Part shown: positions 1-6,747 of the stretch, piece after piece
Numbering within the stretch: position 1 is the first letter of the stretch
Layout of the letters: each line of letters opens with the position of its first letter
NCBI RefSeq assembly: GCF_900110955.1
Contig: NZ_FOFR01000001.1
Span: 62,001-126,000, forward strand
From: Lentzea xinjiangensis
GTDB taxonomy: Bacteria > Actinomycetota > Actinomycetes > Mycobacteriales > Pseudonocardiaceae
Reading direction: 5' to 3'
Length of the DNA: 64,000 nt
Made by a program: the position numbers and the translations under genes
The notes under the pieces: model-generated
The model's input: the letters and a program-made list of their open reading frames with translations, nothing else
Database searches by the model: none
Told to the model about the DNA's origin: nothing

Positions 1-2533
1 TCGGTTCGGTGGCGCCGGGCCAGCGGACGTCGACGTTCTCCAGCCGGATCCGCCTGCCCCTGCTCGGCTGCGGGCGCTGCGGCGCGTCGAACTGGAGCCG
101 GGCGCTCGCCTCGCGCAGTGCTCGCCGCTGCTGGGCCGCGAGCGGCAGGGCGGCGAGCGGTTCGGCGAGCGCGAGCGGCACCAGGCCGAGCACCGGGTTG
201 CCGGTCGTGGCGCAGAAGAGAGCCGCCACACCGGTCGCGAGCAGCACGATCGCCGTGGCCGCGCCCGTGCCGAACGCCTGCCTGCGGGTCTGCGCGGCGA
301 ACTCGACGTCCTCGGCGTGGAGCCGCGCCAGCAGGCGGTGGTGGGCGTCGTGCGCGATGAGGTCGGGTGCGGCGGTGAGCGCGTTGATCGTGTCGCGGGC
401 GACCTTGCGGCGGCCCCTCGCCAGCTTCGTGCTGGCCCTGCGCTCGGTCCAGACGGCGACGGCGGGGGCCGCGAAGCCCGCGACCAGCAGCAGAGCGCCC
501 AGCACGAGGGCGGCGGCCGGGTCGATGAACGCGAACAGGACGGTGGTCGCGATGCCCGCGCCGATGGCCACGACCGGCGGCACCAGCACGCGCGGCACCA
601 GGTCGCGCACGGTGTCGGTGTCCTCCACGAGTCGTTGCAGGCCGTCGCGGCGCTGGGTCCGGACGAGCCGCAGCCACAGCTCGGCGCGCAGCTTCGTCGC
701 GAGCTCGAACGCCTCGTGGTGGGTGACCAGCCGCTCGACGTAGCGCAGCACGCCCTTGCTCAGCGCGAACGTCCGGACGCCCACGACCAGCACCGACAGC
801 GTCAGGATCGGCGGCATCTCGGCGGCGCGGGCGATCAGGTGGGCGGCCAGCGCAGTCAGCGCGATGCCGGCGAGGGTCGCGAGCACGCCCAGCCCGGCGC
901 CCTTCCACGGGATCGGCAGGCGCTGGGGGCGTTCGGGCTGCGGTTCCTCCGTGACGACCCTGGCGAACGTCTCGTCCTCGGTCGCCTCCTTCTGGCGGTG
1001 CGAGGCGAGGACGACGGCCGCCGTGGCACTGGCTCGCTCGATCGCTTTGTCGACTTTGCGACTTGTCACCGGGTCGAGGTGCGCGGTCGGTTCGTCGAGC
1101 AGCAGCACCGTGGCGCCGTGGCGGACCCTCAGCAGAGCGCGCGCGACCGCGATGCGCTGGCGTTCGCCGGTCGAGAGGTCGGTGATCCGGCGGTCGAGCA
1201 GGTGGGTGGCCGCGACCTCGTCCGCGACCAGCTCGACGTCGTCCGCGCCGGGGACCGTCAGCTCCAGCTCGGCGCGCGGGGTGGCGGCGGCGAACGCGGG
1301 CCGCTGCGGCACGTAGGCGATGTCGCCGGCGACGAACGCGGTGCCGTCGGTCGGCTCCAGGAAGCCCAGGAGCACCTGGAACGTCGTCGACTTGCCCGCA
1401 CCGCTCGCGCCTTCGAGCCGGTGGACCTCCCCCACCCCCACGTCGAAGCTCACGCCGTCCGGCGCGAACCCACCCCGCCGCAACACCCGCAACTCCCGCA
1501 CCCAAACCCCGCCGCCCTGGGAACGCGGGGGCCCCGCGTTTCCCTGTGGGGAACGCGGGGCCCCCGCGTTCCCGTCAGTGGTGGTGGTGGTGGCGGCGGC
1601 GGTGGTGGTGGCGGTGACGGTGACGGTGGCTACTCGGCGGACGGCTTCCAGGCCGTCCTCACTGGCGTGGTGGGCGGCGCCGGCCGCGCGCAGCGGCAGG
1701 TAGCACTCCGGCGCCAGGATCAGCACGACGAGCGCGGTCATCAGCGTCATGTCGCCGTGCACGAGCCGGACGCCGACACCGACCGCGATCAGCGCAACGG
1801 AGAGCGACGCCGCGATCTCCAGCACCAGCGCGCTCAGGAACGCGATCCGGAGCGTGCCCATCGTGGCCCTGCGGTGCTGGTCGCCGATCTGGCGCACGGC
1901 GGCGGCCTGCCGCTCGGCACGGCCGAAGACGGTGAGCACCGGCAGCGCCCGCAGCAGCTCCAGCAGCTGCGCCGACAGCAGCTCGGTGACGTCGGCGGCC
2001 TTCTTGACGCGCTTCTCGGTGTACCAGCCGATCAACGCCGCGAAGACGGGGATCAGCGGCACCGTGATCGCGATCAGGACCGCCGACGGCCAGTCCGTGA
2101 AGAGGATCCACGCACCGGCCAGCGGCGGCACGACCACCGCGGTGACCAGCGCGGGCAGGTACCGGGTGAAGTAGGCGTCGAGCGCGTCGAGCCCCTTGGT
2201 CGCGAGCACCGACAGCTCGGCCGTCCCGCGGTCGGCGATCCAGCCGGGGCCGAGGTCGAACGAGCTGGCGAGCAACTGGGTCCGCAGCTCCTCCTTGGCG
2301 CCGGCGGCGGCACGGGCGGCGGCGGACTCCGTCGCCCACGACAGACCGGCGCGGGCGACCACCGCGACCGCGAGCAGCGGCAGGCCACCGTTGCCGGTGA
2401 TGACACCGGCCAGCGCGACCGCCTGGGCGACCAGCGCGAGGGCGTTGAGGAACGCGAGCGCGCCGACCCCGGCGAGGGCGCGCCTCGCGGTCTTCGAGAG
2501 CCGGGGCAGAGCCCCCAGCGGGCCGCGGCTCAT
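1..2533 (-). CDS. cydD: Fused thiol/heme exporter CydDC (partial, runs off left edge)
   Basis: ABC exporter needed to assemble cytochrome bd, moving thiols (cysteine/glutathione) and possibly heme across the membrane. The 844 residues in the window hold a CydD membrane domain, a complete CydD ATPase (Walker A GASGAGKS with Lys381, signature LSTGERQR, Walker B LLLDEP, switch His in VLASH), then the CydC membrane domain and the first strand of the second ATPase. It is therefore a CydD-CydC fusion, as in Streptomyces; the rest lies left of base 1. The ATG at 2533 overlaps the cydB stop (TGATG). Unusually, residues about 321-339, between the first membrane domain and its ATPase, are encoded by a DNA palindrome present twice, followed by a Thr/Ala/Val-rich stretch from a GTG-type simple repeat. 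No frameshift is seen. Confidence 0.93.
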   Translation of the reverse strand, partial: MSRGPLGALPRLSKTARRALAGVGALAFLNALALVAQAVALAGVITGNGGLPLLAVAVVARAGLSWATESAAARAAAGAKEELRTQLLASSFDLGPGWIADRGTAELSVLATKGLDALDAYFTRYLPALVTAVVVPPLAGAWILFTDWPSAVLIAITVPLIPVFAALIGWYTEKRVKKAADVTELLSAQLLELLRALPVLTVFGRAERQAAAVRQIGDQHRRATMGTLRIAFLSALVLEIAASLSVALIAVGVGVRLVHGDMTLMTALVVLILAPECYLPLRAAGAAHHASEDGLEAVRRVATVTVTATTTAAATTTTTDGNAGAPRSPQGNAGPPRSQGGGVWVRELRVLRRGGFAPDGVSFDVGVGEVHRLEGASGAGKSTTFQVLLGFLEPTDGTAFVAGDIAYVPQRPAFAAATPRAELELTVPGADDVELVADEVAATHLLDRRITDLSTGERQRIAVARALLRVRHGATVLLLDEPTAHLDPVTSRKVDKAIERASATAAVVLASHRQKEATEDETFARVVTEEPQPERPQRLPIPWKGAGLGVLATLAGIALTALAAHLIARAAEMPPILTLSVLVVGVRTFALSKGVLRYVERLVTHHEAFELATKLRAELWLRLVRTQRRDGLQRLVEDTDTVRDLVPRVLVPPVVAIGAGIATTVLFAFIDPAAALVLGALLLVAGFAAPAVAVWTERRASTKLARGRRKVARDTINALTAAPDLIAHDAHHRLLARLHAEDVEFAAQTRRQAFGTGAATAIVLLATGVAALFCATTGNPVLGLVPLALAEPLAALPLAAQQRRALREASARLQFDAPQRPQPSRGRRIRLENVDVRWPGATEP
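1519..1573. repeat. Two tandem near-perfect palindromes inside cydDC
   Basis: Two 25-26 bp palindromes lie head to tail at 1519-1544 and 1548-1573, each with arms of the type GGGAACGCGGGG/CCCCGCGTTCCC. On the coding (minus) strand they are read in frame as GNAGAPRSPQ followed by GNAGPPRSQ. They look like a REP-type intergenic palindrome captured by a coding sequence; this origin is an inference. Confidence 0.8.
1578..1628. repeat. GTG/GCG/ACG trinucleotide tract in cydDC linker
   Basis: A run of triplets (gtg, gcg, gac) directly beside the palindromes encodes a Thr/Ala/Val tract on the minus strand (residues about 302-319). It is in frame, so copy-number change would only alter the linker length. 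Confidence 0.7.
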
Positions 2534-3504
2534 CAGTGCGCCGCCGGGATGTGCCGGACGCCGATGCGCTTGCGGAACACCCAGTAGGTCCAGCCCTGGT
2601 AGACCAGCACGGCGGGCGTGCCGAACGCCGCCACCCACGTCATCACCGTCAGCGTGTACGGGCTCGACGCGGCACCGGCGACGGTGAGGGAGTACGCCGG
2701 GTCCAGGGTCGAGGGCAGGACGTTGGGGTAGAGCGAGGCGAACAGCACCGTGACGGTCGCCGCGACGGCGAGCCCCATCGCCGCGAACGCCTGGCCTTCC
2801 CGGCCCACCCACAGCCGCCACAGCGCGAGCCCGGCGAACGGGAGCACCGCCAGCGCCCACACCCCGGCGACGTGGAGCAGCAGCACCACCAACGGCAGCA
2901 GTGCGACCGGCGACATCGTCAAGGCCATCCGGCGCGCCCGGTCGCGGATCTCGCCCTCGGTCTTGAGGGCGATGAAGATCGCGCCGTGCACGAGTGCGTA
3001 GCCGGCGACGGCCAGCGCGCCGAGCACCGTCTCCAGCCGGACCGCGGCGAACGGCGAGCCGACGCGGTCACCGTTGGCGTCGATCGGCAGGCCGAGCACG
3101 GTCGTCGCGATGATCAGGCCCACGCCGAGCGCGGCCACCCAGGACCCCACGAAGATCACGGCGTCCCAGACCCGGCGCCAGCGCTCCGAGTCGACCTTGC
3201 CGCGGTACTCGAACGCGACACCGCGCCCGATCAGCGCCAGCAGGAACAGCGTCAGTGGCAGGTACGCGGCGCTGAAGAGCGCCGCATACCAGCCGGGGAA
3301 CGCCGCGAACGTGGCACCGCCCGCGACGAGGAGCCACACCTCGTTGCCGTCCCACACGGGACCGATGGTGTTGATCATGACCCGGCGTTCGGTGTTGTCG
3401 CGCCCGAGGAAGGGCAGCAGCATGCCGACGCCGAAGTCGAAGCCTTCGAGGAACAGGTAGCCCAGCCACAGCAGGGCGATCAGGCAGAACCAGAGCGTTT
3501 CCAC
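2533..3504 (-). CDS. cydB: Cytochrome bd ubiquinol/menaquinol oxidase subunit II
   Basis: Second integral subunit of the bd-type terminal oxidase, which reduces oxygen with high affinity. The 323 residues begin ETLWFCLIALLWLGYLFLEG, carry the family GFDFG and DGNEVWL segments, and have about eight or nine membrane spans. The GTG at 3504 is chosen because it follows a GGGAGAA ribosome site and the family start; an upstream in-frame extension would run into cydA. It begins 10 bases after the cydA stop and its own stop overlaps the cydDC start by one base, so cydA-cydB-cydDC form one operon. Confidence 0.95.
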   Translation of the reverse strand: METLWFCLIALLWLGYLFLEGFDFGVGMLLPFLGRDNTERRVMINTIGPVWDGNEVWLLVAGGATFAAFPGWYAALFSAAYLPLTLFLLALIGRGVAFEYRGKVDSERWRRVWDAVIFVGSWVAALGVGLIIATTVLGLPIDANGDRVGSPFAAVRLETVLGALAVAGYALVHGAIFIALKTEGEIRDRARRMALTMSPVALLPLVVLLLHVAGVWALAVLPFAGLALWRLWVGREGQAFAAMGLAVAATVTVLFASLYPNVLPSTLDPAYSLTVAGAASSPYTLTVMTWVAAFGTPAVLVYQGWTYWVFRKRIGVRHIPAAH

Positions 3505-3514
3505 AGCTTCTCCC

Positions 3515-4969
3515 CTAGTACGCGAACGCGAGCGCGCCGTCGTCGGTCTTCGCGGGGATGACCCCGGCGACACCACCGCGGACGTACTTGCGGATGAGGT
3601 AGACCTCGACGCAGGCCAGCAACCCGTAGGTCGCGGTGAGCGCGATCAGCGAGGTGAGGATCTCGCCGGGGGTCGACGCCGAGACCGCCTGCGCTGTGAA
3701 CATCCAGACGCCGTCCACACCCGATGGGTTGGGCACGACCACGAACGGCTGCCGGCCCATCTCCGTGAAGATCCAGCCGAAGCTGTTGGCGAGGAACGGC
3801 GTCGCGATGCCGGCGAGCGCGGTGATCGGGAACCACCTGCCCTGCGGCACGCGGCCGCCACGGGTGAGCCAGAGCATCAGCAGCCCCAGTCCCGCCGAGA
3901 TCGCCCCGAAGCCGATCATCAACCGGAAGCCCCAGTACGTCACGGGCAGCGCGGGCACGTAGTCGATCGGCTTGCCGCTGAGCTCGCCGAGCCGTTCGTC
4001 GACCGGGTAGTTCGTGCCGTACTTCTCCTGGTACAGCGGGACGAGGTCCTGGATGCCCTTCACCTCGCTGGTGAAGTCGTTGTGCGCCAGGAAGCTCAGC
4101 AGCGCGGGCACCGTGATGCTCTTGACGTTCTCGCAGTCGGGCCTGGTGAGGTCACCGATCGCGAAGACGGAGAACGCGGCGGGCTCCTCGGTGTGGCACA
4201 GGGCCTCCGCCGCGGCCATCTTCATGGGCTGCTGCTCGAACATGAGCTTGCCCTGGACGTCGCCGCTGACCGCGAGGACGCCGAACGCCACGACGCCGAC
4301 CCAGGTGCCGAGCTTGAGCGAGCTGCGCCAGACCCCTTCGTCGTCCGACTTCTTCCACAGGTGCCAGGCGCCGATGCCCACGAGGAACGTGGCGGCGACC
4401 GCGAACGCACCGGCGATCGTGTGCGGGAAGGCGGCGAGCGTCGTGTTGTTCGTCAGCACGGCCCAGATCGAGGTGAGGCGAGGGCGGCCGTCGTGCATCT
4501 CGATGCCGACCGGGTGCTGCATCCACGAGTTGGCGGCGAGGATGAAGTACGCGCTGGCCATCGTGGCGAGGCTGAAGGCCCAGGCGCACGCGAGGTGGAC
4601 CTTCTTCGGCAGCTTGTCCCAGCCGAAGATCCACAGGCCGAGGAACGTCGACTCGACGAAGAAGGCGACGAGCCCCTCCATCGCGAGGGGAGCGCCGAAC
4701 ACGTCGCCGACGAACCGCGAGTAGGCGCTCCAGGCCATGCCGAACTGGAACTCCTGCACGATGCCCGTGACGACACCCATGGCGAAGTTGATCAGGAGGA
4801 GCTTCCCCCAGAACTTCGTCATCTTGTAGTAGCGCTCATCGCCCGTACGCACCCACGCGGTCTGCATCGCCGCGACGAGCAGCGACAGGCCGATCGTCAG
4901 CGGCACCATCAGGAAGTGGTAGACGGTGGTGATGCCGAACTGCCACCGCGCGAGCTCGAGTACGTCCAC
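3515..4969 (-). CDS. cydA: Cytochrome bd oxidase subunit I
   Basis: Heme-bearing subunit of cytochrome bd in the cytoplasmic membrane; oxidises quinol and reduces O2 to water. 484 residues. Visible ligands: His18 (heme b595), His183 and Met351 (heme b558), and the conserved acidic pair Glu98/Glu106 in EGLVAFFVESTF. The quinol-binding signature is GRQPF at 405-409, where many homologues have GRQPW. The loop carrying the quinol site is of the short type, typical of Gram-positives. First gene of cydA-cydB-cydDC. A symmetrical GGGACC-AA-GGTCCC site lies about 60 bases upstream of the start and may provide low-oxygen control. Confidence 0.96.
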   Translation of the reverse strand: MDVLELARWQFGITTVYHFLMVPLTIGLSLLVAAMQTAWVRTGDERYYKMTKFWGKLLLINFAMGVVTGIVQEFQFGMAWSAYSRFVGDVFGAPLAMEGLVAFFVESTFLGLWIFGWDKLPKKVHLACAWAFSLATMASAYFILAANSWMQHPVGIEMHDGRPRLTSIWAVLTNNTTLAAFPHTIAGAFAVAATFLVGIGAWHLWKKSDDEGVWRSSLKLGTWVGVVAFGVLAVSGDVQGKLMFEQQPMKMAAAEALCHTEEPAAFSVFAIGDLTRPDCENVKSITVPALLSFLAHNDFTSEVKGIQDLVPLYQEKYGTNYPVDERLGELSGKPIDYVPALPVTYWGFRLMIGFGAISAGLGLLMLWLTRGGRVPQGRWFPITALAGIATPFLANSFGWIFTEMGRQPFVVVPNPSGVDGVWMFTAQAVSASTPGEILTSLIALTATYGLLACVEVYLIRKYVRGGVAGVIPAKTDDGALAFAY

Positions 4970-5029
4970 GTCAACGAGCGTATGGACGGATCATGGCTCT
5001 CATCAGGTGCGACGGTCCTGTCCCCGCTC

Positions 5030-5043
5030 GGGACCAAGGTCCC
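5030..5043. promoter_or_regulatory. DosR/DevR-like palindrome upstream of cydA
   Basis: GGGACCAAGGTCCC has perfect 6-bp arms around central AA. It matches the core of the DosR (DevR) hypoxia box, GGGAC-N4-GTCCC; 15 of 20 positions of the extended consensus agree by eye. It lies 61 bases upstream of the cydA start codon and about 55 bases before the divergent riboswitch. Binding by a DosR/OsdR-type regulator is an inference. Confidence 0.55.
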
Positions 5044-5096
5044 GTGCGCGAAGTCACCTCGGGCCGGTGACGTGCGTCGGATAGGATGGACGCGCC

Positions 5097-5216
5097 AGAG
5101 GGGAGTAGTTCCCGCCGGAGCTCGCAGCCGGTGGCGTGGAGATCGACACACTGGTCCGCCTTCGAGCGAACCCGGTCCCACACCCGTCTTGTACGGGCGA
5201 ACGAGACCTCCGGCCG
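5097..5216 (+). promoter_or_regulatory. yybP-ykoY manganese riboswitch
   Basis: The leader has the hallmark paired elements of this Mn2+-sensing aptamer: GAGGGGAGTAG at 5098-5108 on the 5' side and CGAACGAGACCTC at 5198-5210 on the 3' side, with GAGG/CCTC able to form the closing stem. It is directly followed by a hairpin (CCGGCCGGG / CCCGGTCGG, about 5210-5238) that could act in the expression platform. It precedes a UPF0016/TMEM165 transporter gene, a known class of target for this riboswitch. Confidence 0.8.
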
Positions 5217-5285
5217 GGTTGCAGCATGCCCGGTCGGGGTCTGTTGCGCCTCCGTCCGGGTCCGTATTCGGACGTGGAGGACCTC

Positions 5286-5876
5286 GTGGCCACCCCCCTG
5301 CTCGCGTTCATCACCGCCTTCGCCGTGGTGTTCCTCGTCGAGCTACCCGACAAGACCATGGTCGCGACCCTGGTGCTGACCACGCGCTACCGCGCCTGGC
5401 CGGTGTTCACGGGCGTCGTGCTGGCCTTCGCCGTGCAGAGCGTGGTCGCCGCGGCGTTCGGGTCGGCGCTCACCCTGCTCCCGGACCGCGTGGTCTCCTG
5501 CGTGGTCGCGCTGCTCTTCGGCGTGGGCGCGTTCCTGCTGCTCAAGGAGGGCTTCTCGCGTGACGAGGACTCCGCCGACGAGGCAGGCGTACGCACCGAC
5601 GTGCCGTTCTGGCGGGCCGCCCTGACGTCGTTCGGCGTGCTGTTCGCGGCCGAGTGGGGCGACGCGTCACAGCTCGCGACCGCCGGGATCACGGCTCGGT
5701 ACGGGACGCCGTTGATGGTCGGGCTCGGGGCCTGGCTCGCGCTCGTCGCGGTGGCCGGGCTGGCGGTGCTGGTGGGGCGCAAGCTCGCCGGGCGCCTGCC
5801 GACGCACTGGATCCAGCGGGTCGCGGGCGTGCTCTTCGCGGGGTTCGCGCTTGTGGCGCTGTGGCAGGTGTTCTAG
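5286..5876 (+). CDS. TMEM165/GDT1 (UPF0016) family cation transporter
   Basis: Six-span membrane protein of about 196 residues. It has the two family signatures, ELPDKT near residue 17 and EWGDASQ near residue 123, in an internally duplicated arrangement. Family members move Mn2+ and/or Ca2+ against protons; bacterial members are linked to manganese export. The GTG at 5286 is chosen because GGAGG lies five bases upstream; the reading frame is open further upstream but that part overlaps the riboswitch. The Mn riboswitch in the leader supports a role in manganese efflux, switched on when Mn2+ is high. Confidence 0.9.
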   Translation: MATPLLAFITAFAVVFLVELPDKTMVATLVLTTRYRAWPVFTGVVLAFAVQSVVAAAFGSALTLLPDRVVSCVVALLFGVGAFLLLKEGFSRDEDSADEAGVRTDVPFWRAALTSFGVLFAAEWGDASQLATAGITARYGTPLMVGLGAWLALVAVAGLAVLVGRKLAGRLPTHWIQRVAGVLFAGFALVALWQVF

Positions 5877-6051
5877 CGGGCCGAGCGACCTCACCACGTG
5901 GGCGCACGCCGACGGGCGGGCGGCCGATCACGCCGCCCTGGTCGCCGGATGGCCTCCGGATTCGATCAGGATCGCCGTCGGTGCGCACGCCTGCGATGTG
6001 TGCCGAGGCTGAGCCTGCCGGCGACATCGGATCGGCGTCTGGAGGGGATGC

Positions 6052-6501
6052 ATGGGTCGTCGTGGTGATCCCGGCATGGTCGTGACCGCCCGCGTCCTCC
6101 CTCTTGCCGTCCTCGTGTTCAGCAGGTACTCCGACAGGGAGTTGACCCGGCATCGCGGGACGCTCACCGCACTGGCGCATGGCGCCGAAGTCTCCGACCA
6201 GGAAGTCCACGACTCGCTCGTCGAAGGCACGCAGGGGCTCAGCGGGCTGACGATGCTCGGCGGACTGCTCAGCGCGCTGTTCATCTGGGTGTCCCAGCGC
6301 GCGGCACATGTCCCGATGGCCGTGCTCACGGCGATGAGCGCGGGAATGATGGGATTCGCCGGCGCCCTCGCGGCGACGTACGGTGCCCGGCTGACGTGGC
6401 GCAGGCCTGCCTTGCGGCCGCGGCGAGCCGATTTCCGGGTGGCTCTCGCAGTGGGTCTGCTGGTCGCGGCCTGGGTCCTGGCGGGCCGGTTGACCGCGTG
6501 A
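6052..6501 (+). CDS. Small membrane protein of unknown function
   Basis: 149 residues, unrecognised. A GGAGGGG ribosome site sits just before the ATG. A short hydrophilic region (about 25-60) is followed by three hydrophobic segments, around 62-77, 84-106 and 127-146, the last two separated by an Arg-rich cytoplasmic-type loop. It stands alone between the Mn transporter and the leftward DUF5682 operon. The spans and ribosome site support a real gene, but no function can be assigned. Confidence 0.6.
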   Translation: MGRRGDPGMVVTARVLPLAVLVFSRYSDRELTRHRGTLTALAHGAEVSDQEVHDSLVEGTQGLSGLTMLGGLLSALFIWVSQRAAHVPMAVLTAMSAGMMGFAGALAATYGARLTWRRPALRPRRADFRVALAVGLLVAAWVLAGRLTA

Positions 6502-6550
6502 CACGCGGAACCGTCGATGCGCCCGCGCGTCGACGACCTGTGCCAGAGCC

Positions 6551-6712
6551 CTAGTTGCCGGGAGAGCCCTTCTCCGGAGGTTCCGCCGCGGTGTCCGGAA
6601 CCTGTTCGCGCAGGTCGTGGGCGATCTTCTTGGCTTCGTCGATGAGGTGCCGCGACTCGTCGAGGCGCTCTTCGTCCGGTGCGGTGAGGCGGTGTTCTTC
6701 AGGTGCGGTCAC
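6551..6712 (-). CDS. Short charged protein at end of DUF5682 operon
   Basis: A 53-residue ORF starting at a GTG 35 bases after the DUF5682 stop. It is hydrophilic and mostly helical (for example DEERLDESRHLIDEAKKIAH) with a Pro/Glu-rich end. No clear ribosome site is seen, so it depends on coupling to the gene before it. Not recognised; it may be an accessory of the upstream operon or a chance ORF. Confidence 0.45.
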   Translation of the reverse strand: MTAPEEHRLTAPDEERLDESRHLIDEAKKIAHDLREQVPDTAAEPPEKGSPGN

Positions 6713-6747
6713 GGCTGGGGGATCGCCGGTTCCGGCGGTCGTCAAAC

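Noticed and set aside
317..2587. Long rightward open frame of 756 codons over the cydDC gene
   Set aside because: Arg/Gly/Gln/Asp-rich shadow of GC-rich cydDC; the opposite strand has full ABC-transporter motifs in frame.
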